From a bacterium (GTDB lineage: Bacteria; Patescibacteria; Paceibacteria; Moranbacterales; UBA1568): 64,000 bases of DNA. Positions 26,566 to 36,211 of this stretch are shown here, piece after piece (position 1 is the first letter of the stretch; each line of letters starts with the position of its first letter). The stretch lies in assembly GCA_021821305.1 (NCBI GenBank), contig JAKACP010000001.1, positions 496,001-560,000 of the forward strand, read 5' to 3'. The notes under the pieces are model-generated. The model had not been told where the DNA came from. It saw only the letters and a program-made list of their open reading frames with translations, and ran no database searches. Both the position numbers and the translations under genes were made by a program.

Positions 26566-27474
26566 CTAGAACCACTGTTTCCACCTGAAGACCGTGACGG
26601 TGAAGGCGGCGATGACGAGCATGAACCCGAAATGGATCCAGAACGCCAGCGGATGGCTGCCGAACGGGATCGACGCGCTCATCGCGAGCATGTTGGTATA
26701 CACCGTCATCGGAAGGAGCACCGCCGAGAAGATCGTGAGGACCTTCATGGTCATGTCGAGCTTGTTCGAGAGGAGGGAGTTGTTGGTCGCCTCGAGCGCC
26801 TCGACGGTCTCCTTGGCGCTCTCGAGGATGTTCCAGATGCGGATGTTGGTACCGATGAGGTCCTGGAAGTACATCTTGAGTTCGTGGGGGATGAGCGGAT
26901 GCTCCTTCTGCGCGAGGGAATCGAGGATGGAACGCTGGGGCTTGAGCGTCCGGCGGAAGTTGAGGATATCGCGCTTCACGATCGAGATCTCGAGCACCAT
27001 TTCCTTCTCATGCTCGGAGAACACCTGGGTCTCGATATAGTCGAGGTTCTCGGTGATGTGGTTGAGCTTGGGGAAACAGGAGTTGAGGAGGATCTCCAGG
27101 ATATGGTAGAGGAGGTCGGCCGGCGTCTTGCCGAAATAGACCCGGCGCTTGCCCTCGCTCGCGCTCAGCTGTTCGAAGAACTTGTCGAGCTGGTAGATGG
27201 CGTGCCGGTGCGAAGTGATGAGGTAATCCTTGGTGAGGATGATATCGAGTTCGCCCGGATACGTGGTCCGCATCGCTACGTCGAAGAGGGGGATGTGCAC
27301 GGACAGGAACAGACAGCCGTCGTACTGGACGACTTTGGGCTGGTAGGTCGGCGTGACGAGCTCCTCGATCGCGAGCGGATGGATGTCGAAGTTCTCCTGG
27401 AGGTACGTGATGTCGCTTTGCTGGGGATCCCGGAAATCGATCCAGGTGAACTTCTTTTCCTTGATGATATTCAT
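26566..27474 (-). CDS. CorA-family divalent-metal transporter-like protein
   Basis: 302 aa. N-terminal cytoplasmic alpha/beta domain, long stalk helices (PKLNHITENLDYIETQVF) and two C-terminal membrane helices ending in the basic FRWKQWF. This is the CorA layout, a homopentameric Mg2+/Co2+ channel. The GMN signature expected after the first helix is absent: the sequence reads LLPMTVYTNMLAMSAS. It may therefore transport another ion or none. Start at MNIIKEKKFTWIDF. Confidence 0.85.
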   Translation of the reverse strand: MNIIKEKKFTWIDFRDPQQSDITYLQENFDIHPLAIEELVTPTYQPKVVQYDGCLFLSVHIPLFDVAMRTTYPGELDIILTKDYLITSHRHAIYQLDKFFEQLSASEGKRRVYFGKTPADLLYHILEILLNSCFPKLNHITENLDYIETQVFSEHEKEMVLEISIVKRDILNFRRTLKPQRSILDSLAQKEHPLIPHELKMYFQDLIGTNIRIWNILESAKETVEALEATNNSLLSNKLDMTMKVLTIFSAVLLPMTVYTNMLAMSASIPFGSHPLAFWIHFGFMLVIAAFTVTVFRWKQWF

Positions 27475-27531
27475 GATGTGCGGAGTTTGTTGTTTGTTGC
27501 CGTGTCGACCGCATCGTAGCATATTTTCCGA

Positions 27532-27560
27532 TTGACAGGAAGCCCGAAAAGAGGTATCGT
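27532..27560 (+). promoter_or_regulatory. Promoter of yidD, apparently leaderless
   Basis: TTGACA (27532-27537), 17-bp spacer, TATCGT (27555-27560). The ATG is at 27568, where transcription would start. Confidence 0.75.
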
Positions 27561-27567
27561 ATATCCC

Positions 27568-27810
27568 ATGCTCAAGCGAATACTCCTTTTGACGATACGC
27601 GCGTATCAGAAGACATTGTCTTTCGATCATGGCATCGTCGGAATGATATCCGGTGAGCGTTTCTGTCGGTTCCATCCGAGTTGCAGTCAGTACACGTACG
27701 AGGCGGTGGATCGTCTCGGTATCGTGCGCGGGCTCTGGCTCGGGTTCCGGCGCATCATCCGGTGTCATCCCTGGAATCCCGGGGGCTATGATCCGGTACC
27801 GAAGCGGTAG
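27568..27810 (+). CDS. yidD: Membrane protein insertion efficiency factor YidD
   Basis: 80 aa. The family signature is complete: RFHPSCSQYTYEAVDRLG and CHPWNPGGYDPVP. It is an amphipathic membrane-associated protein thought to help YidC. yidC is not adjacent in this window. A spurious TTG start at 27532 lies in the promoter. Confidence 0.95.
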   Translation: MLKRILLLTIRAYQKTLSFDHGIVGMISGERFCRFHPSCSQYTYEAVDRLGIVRGLWLGFRRIIRCHPWNPGGYDPVPKR

Positions 27811-27844
27811 CAGTCCATTCACAACATCATACAAGGAGCAGAAA

Positions 27845-28129
27845 TTGTCACAGAACGCATCGAATCAGCCGTTGTATTGCGGGCTCCTCGAACCGGCGAA
27901 AGGGCCGCTCGAGGTAGTCGTCTGTCCCAGAGCCTCCCTTCGTTCCGTCGCCCGATGTTCCGTCGAAGTCTCGATCAGGACCGTCGCCAACTTCTACGAC
28001 GAGGAGAGTCTCACCTGTCAGGAATGCCAGCACAGGAAGATCTGCGACGTGGCGGCGCCCCGTGTCAGGGACATCAGGGCATCGCAGGATCGGATCATTC
28101 CGGAAGTATCCGCCACGCACTCCGCGTGA
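27845..28129 (+). CDS. Cys-rich small protein, paralogue 1
   Basis: 94 aa, starting at a TTG 6 bases behind AAGGAG. Four Cys stand out: VVVCPR near residue 27 and CQECQHRKIC near 60-70. The block Y-D-E-E-S-x-x-C-x-x-C-Q-x-R-x-x-C is shared with the next gene (28170-28463), so these are tandem paralogues. The Cys pattern suggests zinc or an iron-sulfur cluster. No membrane segment. Family unknown. Confidence 0.65.
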   Translation: MSQNASNQPLYCGLLEPAKGPLEVVVCPRASLRSVARCSVEVSIRTVANFYDEESLTCQECQHRKICDVAAPRVRDIRASQDRIIPEVSATHSA

Positions 28130-28169
28130 AATGATGTCCGGGACCACCAAATGGAAAAGGAGAGAAGAC

Positions 28170-28463
28170 ATGTTCACCGATTCACGGAGAAAAGACCAGC
28201 GCCCGCAGGCCGGGTTCGCGGCGGTAGTCGTATGTCCGCGTATCGCGGATGCCGCACTGCACAACAAGTCCGTCGTCATCTGTATCAGCACCGAAAGTAC
28301 CACGCATATCTACAACGATGACAGCAAGATATGTTTGGAGTGTCAGAATCGATCCGCCTGCAAGGGGAGGGTCGACCGAATGAAAGAGGCCAAGGAGGCC
28401 GAACGTCCCCCACGGGAGAGAGTTCCCTTATCGATGGCCGAGGCCCAACGTATGCCCATGTAG
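28170..28463 (+). CDS. Cys-rich small protein, paralogue 2
   Basis: 97 aa, ATG after AAAAGGAGAGAAGAC. It carries VVVCPR, then IYNDDSKICLECQNRSAC, matching the Cys positions of paralogue 1. Its C-terminal third is charged (RMKEAKEAERPPRERV). It ends before a strong terminator, so both paralogues probably share a transcript, possibly with yidD. Confidence 0.65.
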   Translation: MFTDSRRKDQRPQAGFAAVVVCPRIADAALHNKSVVICISTESTTHIYNDDSKICLECQNRSACKGRVDRMKEAKEAERPPRERVPLSMAEAQRMPM

Positions 28464-28498
28464 TCCGAAGCAAGGCCGGAAATCGGTTTTTACCGTTC

Positions 28499-28530
28499 AA
28501 AACCCTGAATAATTCAGGGTTTTTTCTTTT
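28499..28530 (+). terminator. Terminator before the heat-shock operon
   Basis: AACCCTGAAT-AATTCAGGGTT followed by a T run. It separates the Cys-rich pair from hrcA. Confidence 0.9.
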
Positions 28531-28541
28531 TCCCGCGCACG

Positions 28542-28568
28542 CTGGCACTCAGTCTTGACGAGTGCCAA
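28542..28568 (+). promoter_or_regulatory. CIRCE operator of hrcA
   Basis: CTGGCACTC, 9-base spacer, GAGTGCCAA: the classic HrcA binding site with one mismatch at the outer base. The -35 box lies in its centre, so bound HrcA would block RNA polymerase. Confidence 0.95.
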
Positions 28569-28583
28569 ACATATATCTATACT
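28555..28583 (+). promoter_or_regulatory. Promoter of the hrcA operon
   Basis: TTGACG (28555-28560), 17-bp spacer, TATACT (28578-28583). Predicted start is at or one base before the ATG 28590, giving a leaderless message. Confidence 0.85.
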
Positions 28584-28589
28584 GGATAT

Positions 28590-29324
28590 ATGAATACGAG
28601 ACAGCAACAGATACTCGCCGGCGTCGTCGAGCTCTATACCGAGACGGCCGTCCCGGTCGGTTCGCATGCCCTCCTCGAGCAGGGGCGGTTCGACGTCTCT
28701 CCGGCGACGATCCGCAGCGACATGGCGACCCTCGAAAAGGAAGGCTACCTCTATCAGCCGCATACGAGCGCCGGGCGGATCCCGACGGACCTCGGGTACC
28801 GCTTCTATGTCGAGGAGATCATGTCCGACGAGGAGCTCTCGCTCGCGGATCAGAAGAAGCTCAAGCATGAGCTCCTCACTCTCCGTGCCAAGCAGGCCCG
28901 CCTCTCGCGGAGCACGGCCAAGCTCCTCTCGGCGCTTTCCGGCAACCTCGTCATCACCGGCATGATCGGCAAGGACGAGCTCCACGATTTCGGGATGAAG
29001 GAACTCCTCGACAAGCCCGAGTTCCAGGAGCTCGATGAGTTCTGCCGCCTCGTCGAAGCCCTCGACTCGCTCGACGAGCGCTTCGACGCGATATTGAAAC
29101 AGGTCAAGGACGGAGAAACACATATCTTCATCGGTTCGGAGAATCCCATCAAGGGGATCGGCAACTGCTCGATGGTGGTCGCGCCGTATGAATCCAAGGA
29201 AGGCAAGGGCATCCTCGCCATCATCGGCCCCAAGCGCATGCAGTATGCCAAGAACAAATCCCTCCTCGAACATATGAGGAAACTCCTCGGCTCGTCGCTC
29301 GTCCTCATCGTCGTCTTATCCTAA
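28590..29324 (+). CDS. hrcA: Heat-inducible transcription repressor HrcA (short)
   Basis: 244 aa, about 100 shorter than typical. The N-terminal winged helix (NTRQQQILAGVVELYTETAV ... GRFDVSPATIRSDMATLEKE) and the motif HTSAGRIPTDLGYRFYVEEI are intact. The ligand domain in the C-terminal half is reduced. It represses class I heat-shock genes at CIRCE and needs GroEL as co-repressor in model species. First gene of hrcA-grpE, with its own CIRCE. Confidence 0.93.
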   Translation: MNTRQQQILAGVVELYTETAVPVGSHALLEQGRFDVSPATIRSDMATLEKEGYLYQPHTSAGRIPTDLGYRFYVEEIMSDEELSLADQKKLKHELLTLRAKQARLSRSTAKLLSALSGNLVITGMIGKDELHDFGMKELLDKPEFQELDEFCRLVEALDSLDERFDAILKQVKDGETHIFIGSENPIKGIGNCSMVVAPYESKEGKGILAIIGPKRMQYAKNKSLLEHMRKLLGSSLVLIVVLS

Positions 29325-29335
29325 CCGAAACCCCT

Positions 29336-29905
29336 ATGAAAAAAGAAAAGAAACAGGCGAATCCCGAGAAAGATGAGATCCTGGAAGAGAATGGAGAGCC
29401 TACCGAAAGCGAGGCGGCTATCGCCGAAAAGACCTCCGAAGAACTCGTCGTCGAATACCTCGACGGATGGAAGCGATGCCAGGCGGAATTCGAGAACTAC
29501 AAGAAACGCCAGGCGGAATCGCAGAAGGAGCTCGGCGGGTATCTGATAGAGAAACTGCTCTTCGATATCATTCCGGTCCTCGACAATTTCCGGATGGCGA
29601 CGGGACATGTGCCCAAGGAAGCGGAAGGAAGTCCCTGGGTCACCGGTATACAATATATAGAGAAACAATTGGAAGACGCCCTCCGGGCCCACGGCGTCGA
29701 GGTGATAGAGGTCAAGGAAGGGGACGCGTTCGACCCCAATATCCACGAAGCCATAGACAGTCAACAGCCGACAGAGAACAGTCAGCAGGAAGCCGAAGAA
29801 AAAGAAAGCGAAGAGAAGAAAGAGGTCGTCGCGAAGGTATTACAGAACGGATACAAGATAGGCGGCCGGGTCGTCAGGCCGGCGAAAGTGACGGTAAAAT
29901 CCTAG
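29336..29905 (+). CDS. grpE: Nucleotide exchange factor GrpE
   Basis: 189 aa. A charged N-terminal tail, the long helix with FENYKKRQAESQKELGGYL and VLDNFRMAT, and the C-terminal beta domain (NGYKIGGRVVRPAKVTV). It releases ADP from DnaK. A Gln/Glu-rich insert of about 20 residues (DSQQPTENSQQEAEEKESEE) interrupts the beta domain between HEAI and VVAKVLQ. Follows hrcA by 11 bases. Confidence 0.94.
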   Translation: MKKEKKQANPEKDEILEENGEPTESEAAIAEKTSEELVVEYLDGWKRCQAEFENYKKRQAESQKELGGYLIEKLLFDIIPVLDNFRMATGHVPKEAEGSPWVTGIQYIEKQLEDALRAHGVEVIEVKEGDAFDPNIHEAIDSQQPTENSQQEAEEKESEEKKEVVAKVLQNGYKIGGRVVRPAKVTVKS

Positions 29906-30004
29906 AAGGTTGTCGGGTCGGTTCCGCCAAGTAAGTATTCGTCCGCCAGAGCGTATTATTAATGGGTGAAGAATAACCATTGAACTGGAAAGGAGGTGAG
30001 TGAT

Positions 30005-30448
30005 ATGCGAAACATCATTTCTCTTGAGCCGTTCCTTCCGTCGCTTCGCGATTTCGATCGCCTTATGAACGACGGGATCGCGACGGGCGACTTTGTCCCG
30101 GCGGTGGATATCTTCCAGGACAGGGATAATCTCGTCGTCGAGATGGCCGCGCCGAGGATCGATCCGGATAAGGTCGAAATCTCGGTCGAGTACGATGTCC
30201 TGACCATCTCCGGCCGCACGGCGTCGAAACAGGAGGTGAAGCGCGAGGATTACTATCGCAAAGAGGTCCGTGAGGGCGGTTTCTCCCGATCGCTCATCCT
30301 CCCGATGCCCGTAAGGGGCGACAAGGCGGAAGCGACCTACGAGAACGGGACGCTGCGCGTCGTTCTTCCGAAGCGGGAAGAAGTGAAGCCGAAACGGATC
30401 GCGATCAAGGTGTCCGCGCCGCCGAAAAAACTGGCGGTCAAGAAGTAA
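30005..30448 (+). CDS. Hsp20/alpha-crystallin small heat-shock protein
   Basis: 147 aa. The alpha-crystallin domain runs from about residue 32 (PAVDIFQDRDNLVVEMAAPR) to 135, including YYRKEVREGGFSRSLILP and ENGTLRVVLPK. The ATG follows the strongest Shine-Dalgarno in the window, AAAGGAGGTGA, 8 bases away. Oligomeric ATP-independent holdase. It sits between grpE and dnaK, and no CIRCE precedes it. Confidence 0.93.
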   Translation: MRNIISLEPFLPSLRDFDRLMNDGIATGDFVPAVDIFQDRDNLVVEMAAPRIDPDKVEISVEYDVLTISGRTASKQEVKREDYYRKEVREGGFSRSLILPMPVRGDKAEATYENGTLRVVLPKREEVKPKRIAIKVSAPPKKLAVKK

Positions 30449-30450
30449 GC

Positions 30451-30504
30451 TGTCATTCCGAGCGAGAGCGAGGAAAGAGGTTCCTTGCTCCGCTCGGGAT
30501 AACA
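30451..30504. repeat. REP-like palindrome between hsp20 and dnaK
   Basis: TGTCATTCCGAGCGAGAGCG opens an imperfect palindrome closed by CCTTGCTCCGCTCGGGATAACA. Sequences beginning TGTCATTCCGAGCG are a dispersed repeat known from many unrelated genomes. It can form a stem in the mRNA. Confidence 0.6.
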
Positions 30505-30564
30505 TCCGAAAAACAAGATGACGCAGTGCCACATCATAATAATAACCAAGTAAATGTATACAAT

Positions 30565-32511
<1,947 letters not shown>

Positions 32512-32516
32512 TGATT

Positions 32517-32543
32517 AAGCGGGGCCATTTTGGCCCCGCTTTT
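32517..32543 (+). terminator. Terminator of dnaK
   Basis: AAGCGGGGCC-ATTTT-GGCCCCGCTTTT, immediately after the stop. Confidence 0.9.
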
Positions 32544-32568
32544 GTATAAAATTTAAAAGTAAACTTTT

Positions 32569-33342
32569 ATGGGCAGGTCGTACAAAGCTGATTTGGTAGA
32601 AGCGAAAAAACAGAGTAAGGAATTGGAGTCCCTAATAGCGGAACTGACAGATAGAAATACTACGTTGGAGGAAGAACTTGCTTCTGCGAAACAGGAGTCT
32701 ATTGATAATAGATTGGCGTTTGAACAAAAATATTCTACCAAAGAGAGTGAGCTTTTTTCAGAAAAACAGGCCCTGGAAGTGGAGAAAGGAGTCTTGAAGT
32801 CTGAAAATGATTCCCTCAAAAACACCATTACTGAAAAACAGGGCGAGATAAATAAAATGCAGGTGAAAAAAATGGCATCAGAGTATGGAAATCAGGAAGA
32901 TGCGTATCTTGAAGATACTATCAAGTGGAGTAAATATCTCTTGCTAAGTGCACTGGTACTTTTTTTATCTACATTTTGGTCAGTAATCTTTGCTTCTGGC
33001 AAAGCATGGTACGAGCGATTTGAATTCTACCTGATTGATTTCATACTTATAAGTGCTGTTTGGTTTTGCGCGTGGCAATATTCTTACTATGTAAAGCTAC
33101 GAAACGATTACGCGAATAGAAAAACTTTAGCACAAACTTATCACAATATACTCCTGAGTATTGGCGAATCCGAAGACCCTAATGAAAATGTAATAAATAT
33201 TGAAACTAAAAAAGAATTCATGAAGAAAGCAACGGATGTATTGTGCGCACCAAGTATTATTGAAGCGAAAGAGCCGCTTCTCTCAAAAGAGCTGTTAAAG
33301 AATGCTGGAAAGACTGCGGAGGTTATTATTAAAATGAAATAA
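32569..33342 (+). CDS. Coiled-coil membrane protein of unknown function
   Basis: 257 aa. Residues 8-105 are an uninterrupted coiled coil rich in Glu, Lys and Ser. Two membrane helices follow (about 123-142 and 153-172, LLLSALVLFLSTFW and FYLIDFILISAVWFC). A soluble C-terminal part completes it. AT-rich codons. No family recognised. The promoter is probably TATAAA at 32545-32550. Confidence 0.65.
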   Translation: MGRSYKADLVEAKKQSKELESLIAELTDRNTTLEEELASAKQESIDNRLAFEQKYSTKESELFSEKQALEVEKGVLKSENDSLKNTITEKQGEINKMQVKKMASEYGNQEDAYLEDTIKWSKYLLLSALVLFLSTFWSVIFASGKAWYERFEFYLIDFILISAVWFCAWQYSYYVKLRNDYANRKTLAQTYHNILLSIGESEDPNENVINIETKKEFMKKATDVLCAPSIIEAKEPLLSKELLKNAGKTAEVIIKMK

Positions 33343-33371
33343 GCACCACAGAAAAATCCGGTGCTTTTTGA
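33343..33371 (+). terminator. Terminator of the 32569 gene
   Basis: AGCACC, 12-base loop, GGTGCT, TTTTT. Confidence 0.75.
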
Positions 33372-33402
33372 GAAGAAGCAATTCCTCTTATTTAGTAATT
33401 CT

Positions 33403-33990
33403 ATGGGTATCAGTAAAGCTCATGAAGATTTGTTGGATAGTGCTGAAAATCTTTCTCAAAATATCAATCTATTTAGAAATGGTAAAGCCTCTGCCTATAG
33501 AATTATTGCGACAATATTATGCTCGTTACTTATTAATGACAAAAAGAACGGAGCCTTTCTGAAAAGACTGTTTCCGAAAATAAAACTCCATCCGGTACAG
33601 GAAAATAATATGTTAAACATATTAAAATCTATAGGAGTAGATGAAAAGCATATAAAATTTCTTCAAGACGGGACCCTGTCAGTTAGAGGCAATGGAGATT
33701 CTGAACTAATACTTTTCGATTTTTTTGCCAAGCCAATAGAGCTGGATTCATGGTTAAAGCAAAGAGTTGTATACATCGAAAGCCCCATATCAATAGAAGA
33801 ACTTTTAAGATCAGTTCGAGATAAAGAGTCATCTCATTTGGATCCAGACTACAATGATACGCTTGCAAATACTCGCTCAGTTTCATATGGGGAAAATGGC
33901 TGTCACAAGGAAATTATTATTTCGATTGGAGAATATATATTACAAATACTAAATGGTATAATTAATTTCAAAAATCTTCCGGATAAATAA
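33403..33990 (+). CDS. Unknown soluble protein in the AT-rich island
   Basis: 195 aa from ATG 33403. Mixed helix and strand with no membrane segment; recognisable stretches are MGISKAHEDLLDSAENLSQN and IIISIGEYILQILNGI. No family known to me. AT-rich codon usage. An in-frame TTG-type start 14 codons upstream is possible but lies in the preceding terminator. Confidence 0.6.
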   Translation: MGISKAHEDLLDSAENLSQNINLFRNGKASAYRIIATILCSLLINDKKNGAFLKRLFPKIKLHPVQENNMLNILKSIGVDEKHIKFLQDGTLSVRGNGDSELILFDFFAKPIELDSWLKQRVVYIESPISIEELLRSVRDKESSHLDPDYNDTLANTRSVSYGENGCHKEIIISIGEYILQILNGIINFKNLPDK

Positions 33991-34028
33991 ATTTTTGAGA
34001 AGAAAAGGAATCAAGTACCTTTTTCAAT

Positions 34029-34056
34029 AAAAACTGATATACTCGGAGCATAAAAG
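34029..34056 (+). promoter_or_regulatory. Repeated promoter cassette, copy 1
   Basis: 28 bases identical to 35824-35851, containing the extended -10 TGATATACT followed by CGGAGCATAAAAG. A less conserved match (AGAAAAGGA ... ACC) extends about 35 bases upstream in both. Confidence 0.65.
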
Positions 34057-34080
34057 TTCATTGGTTAAAGTATCAAAAAT

Positions 34081-34590
34081 ATGGATAAAATGCTGAGAAA
34101 TTCAATTATATTAGGAATTGTGGTCGTATCTTTTTCTGTTGGATACTATCTTGTTGTATTTTTGCCAGAGAAAGAGGCGACTAGAATAGCTCAACAACAG
34201 CAAGAAAAATTATTGGATGAGCAGAAGGAGAGCGAGCGAAAAAGCAAAGAAGTGGCAAAGGAGCTGGAAATAAAAACAGCAAAGTGCTTTGAGGACGCAA
34301 AGAAATTTCATGAAAATTATATTAAATCCATAGCAGGCTATTATCAAGAACCAAAATATAACTATAATCAGAAGCTAGGAAAGTGTTTATATAGTGGGGG
34401 GTATAATAAAAAAACAGTACTTTTATCTGATGTAAATTCGGACAAGCTAGTAAAAACTCCCGAATATTATTGGGAGCGAATGGTAAAAGATGTTTATACA
34501 AACGAAACCTTAATATCAGTCTATAACTTCCAAGATACGGAAAGTATCAAGGCTTATTGGGATGAGCATAGTAAGCTCATGGGTAACTAG
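34081..34590 (+). CDS. Membrane-anchored unknown protein
   Basis: 169 aa. An N-terminal anchor (about residues 8-29, IILGIVVVSFSVGYYLVVFL) is followed by a charged coiled coil (about 30-65) and a small domain with two Cys (AKCFEDAK, GKCLYSGGY) that could form a disulfide outside the cell. Driven by the promoter cassette at 34029. Confidence 0.6.
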   Translation: MDKMLRNSIILGIVVVSFSVGYYLVVFLPEKEATRIAQQQQEKLLDEQKESERKSKEVAKELEIKTAKCFEDAKKFHENYIKSIAGYYQEPKYNYNQKLGKCLYSGGYNKKTVLLSDVNSDKLVKTPEYYWERMVKDVYTNETLISVYNFQDTESIKAYWDEHSKLMGN

Positions 34591-34703
34591 AGCAGAAAAG
34601 GAGCCCCTCCAAAGGCGGGATCGACGGGACTGTCGACTTTCCGACAGAAGGGCATATTTTCAAGTTACAAGCTATTTAAATTCTTAGATTGAGGTGTGAG
34701 ATT

Positions 34704-35030
34704 ATGAAAAAATTTGAAGAAATGCATTTATTGGTTCGGTACCTTGGATATCTTTTCGTTGCCAGCATATTTTCGGCTGTTATCTTTGTGCGACCGAGCG
34801 ACTCTTTTGATGAGTTAAAAAATAGTTGGGGATTTTTCCATATGGTATCCACGCTTACGATGGGCATGAGCCTGATCGATATGGTGAAAAGTAGATTTAC
34901 AGAGAATAGCAAAGCGGATTCTGGCGACGACCGCTCATTTGCTTCGGATCAGTTTGTCTATCTGGTTTCCGGAGTTTTCGTCTATATGATCACCTTCGGA
35001 TTGATTGTATCTGTGCTATCTTTTCTGTAA
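34704..35030 (+). CDS. Small membrane protein of unknown function
   Basis: 108 aa with two or three hydrophobic segments (YLGYLFVASIFSAVIFV near residue 13 and FVYMITFGLIVSVLSFL at the C-terminus). GAGGTG upstream of the ATG. Last gene of the AT-rich island. Unknown family. Confidence 0.6.
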   Translation: MKKFEEMHLLVRYLGYLFVASIFSAVIFVRPSDSFDELKNSWGFFHMVSTLTMGMSLIDMVKSRFTENSKADSGDDRSFASDQFVYLVSGVFVYMITFGLIVSVLSFL

Positions 35031-35087
35031 GGATATCGGAGAATCCTCCAATTCCAGATTGTTCTTGGAACTTATAGGTCTAAAGAG

Positions 35088-35789
35088 ATGGAAAGTGCAG
35101 GAATTGATTTTGTGAAAATCGACCTCGATGGAGCGGAGATCGACCTTCATATACATCGCGCTGACAGTGATGCGGTATTGATTATGTATCCCGGTGCCGA
35201 CGGGGACATCGATGGCTACAATGGAAAATACCGGAAAATCGCCGAACTCATCCGGTCGCGAAATATCGCGACGGTCGTCCGGATGGACAACCGATATTGT
35301 CCTGTCGCCCGTTTGCCATATCAGGAGTCGATGATCGTAAGGCTGGCGCATGTCATTGAGCACATCTATGACAATGCCGAACGGATAGCGCTGAGGAAAG
35401 AGGTCGGTCTATATCTCGCTGGCGTTTCCGCTGGGGCAAGTAGTGTAGCTGCGGTTCTGGATGATTTTCCGCTTGTGAAGAAAGTTTTGCTCGTCGCGCC
35501 TGCCGATAGCGCAGGTCGGGAAAATATGGAGCGCGGACTGCGGAATTATAGGGGTGAGTTGTTTCTTGCAGCCGGAGAGGATGACGAAATCGGGGCACTT
35601 GACACCGCGCGGTTTTGCCATGACATATCTGGATTCGCTATGAGGAAAGAAATAGGGATCATTCCCGAGTGCGGCCACCAGTTCCGCGGTGAAAAAAATG
35701 GAAGGATTTTGGCGAACGCCTATCTATGGGCTTTTGCTGGCGAGGGAAATTTTCCGAGTCACGAGGGTGGCATTGCTTTGTATGAGTAA
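35088..35789 (+). CDS. Alpha/beta-hydrolase-like protein
   Basis: 233 aa. The nucleophile elbow GVSAGAS near residue 111, an acidic residue in AAGEDDEIG near residue 165 and a His in PECGHQF near residue 201 form a likely Ser-Asp-His triad of the alpha/beta-hydrolase fold. No signal peptide. Substrate unknown. It begins where base composition returns towards normal. Confidence 0.7.
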   Translation: MESAGIDFVKIDLDGAEIDLHIHRADSDAVLIMYPGADGDIDGYNGKYRKIAELIRSRNIATVVRMDNRYCPVARLPYQESMIVRLAHVIEHIYDNAERIALRKEVGLYLAGVSAGASSVAAVLDDFPLVKKVLLVAPADSAGRENMERGLRNYRGELFLAAGEDDEIGALDTARFCHDISGFAMRKEIGIIPECGHQFRGEKNGRILANAYLWAFAGEGNFPSHEGGIALYE

Positions 35790-35823
35790 TATGAGCAGAA
35801 AAGGAGCTAGATACCCTTTTAGG

Positions 35824-35851
35824 AAAAACTGATATACTCGGAGCATAAAAG
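35824..35851 (+). promoter_or_regulatory. Repeated promoter cassette, copy 2
   Basis: Identical to 34029-34056 over 28 bases, with TGATATACT as extended -10, 23 bases before the ATG at 35875. Confidence 0.65.
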
Positions 35852-35874
35852 CGTATAAGTATTAAACAGCCATT

Positions 35875-36042
35875 ATGGACAAGATAAAGATCGAGAATCA
35901 CAGCTTCACCGGATTCTCGTGGTTCGCCGGATGGCTCTTCACGATCGGATTTCTCAAGCTGACATTCTTGAAGGGTGTCCTCGCGCTCGTGCTCTGGCCA
36001 TACTTCATCGGACAGTACATAAGCGCCGTCGTCGCGGACTGA
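35875..36042 (+). CDS. 55-aa membrane miniprotein
   Basis: MDKIKIENHSFTGFSWFAGW starts a protein with two hydrophobic stretches separated by Lys (GWLFTIGFLKLTFLKGVLAL). Expressed from promoter cassette copy 2. Too short for most gene finders. The DNA from its stop at 36042 to the terminator at 36182 shows no further gene. Confidence 0.55.
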   Translation: MDKIKIENHSFTGFSWFAGWLFTIGFLKLTFLKGVLALVLWPYFIGQYISAVVAD

Positions 36043-36181
36043 GGCAAGCGGGAAAGCTACACTCGGGCCATGGCGGCCTCGATCGCGATGAGCTACTGTC
36101 GAGCGAATACGCCGCCCGGGTATTACTGCTTCATCACCGACTGTAGTCCGACCTGACAACGGCGCGGGGGAACCCTTTGAG

Positions 36182-36211
36182 CCGGGTATCGAATGATACC
36201 CGGTTTTTTTA
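36182..36211 (+). terminator. Terminator of the miniprotein gene
   Basis: CCGGGTATC-GAAT-GATACCCGG followed by seven T. Confidence 0.9.

Larger units (their letters stand above)
32545..35080. other. AT-rich island inserted behind dnaK
   Basis: Base composition drops sharply after the dnaK terminator and returns to GC-rich near 35088. Codons are AT-ending, unlike every neighbour. It holds four genes of unknown function, three of them with membrane segments. No integrase, transposase or flanking repeat is visible. Acquisition by transfer is the simplest reading. Confidence 0.75.

Noticed and set aside
32545..35080. Prophage or integrative element
   Set aside because: No integrase, terminase, capsid or relaxase gene and no flanking direct repeats or tRNA target were seen; only base composition supports foreign origin.
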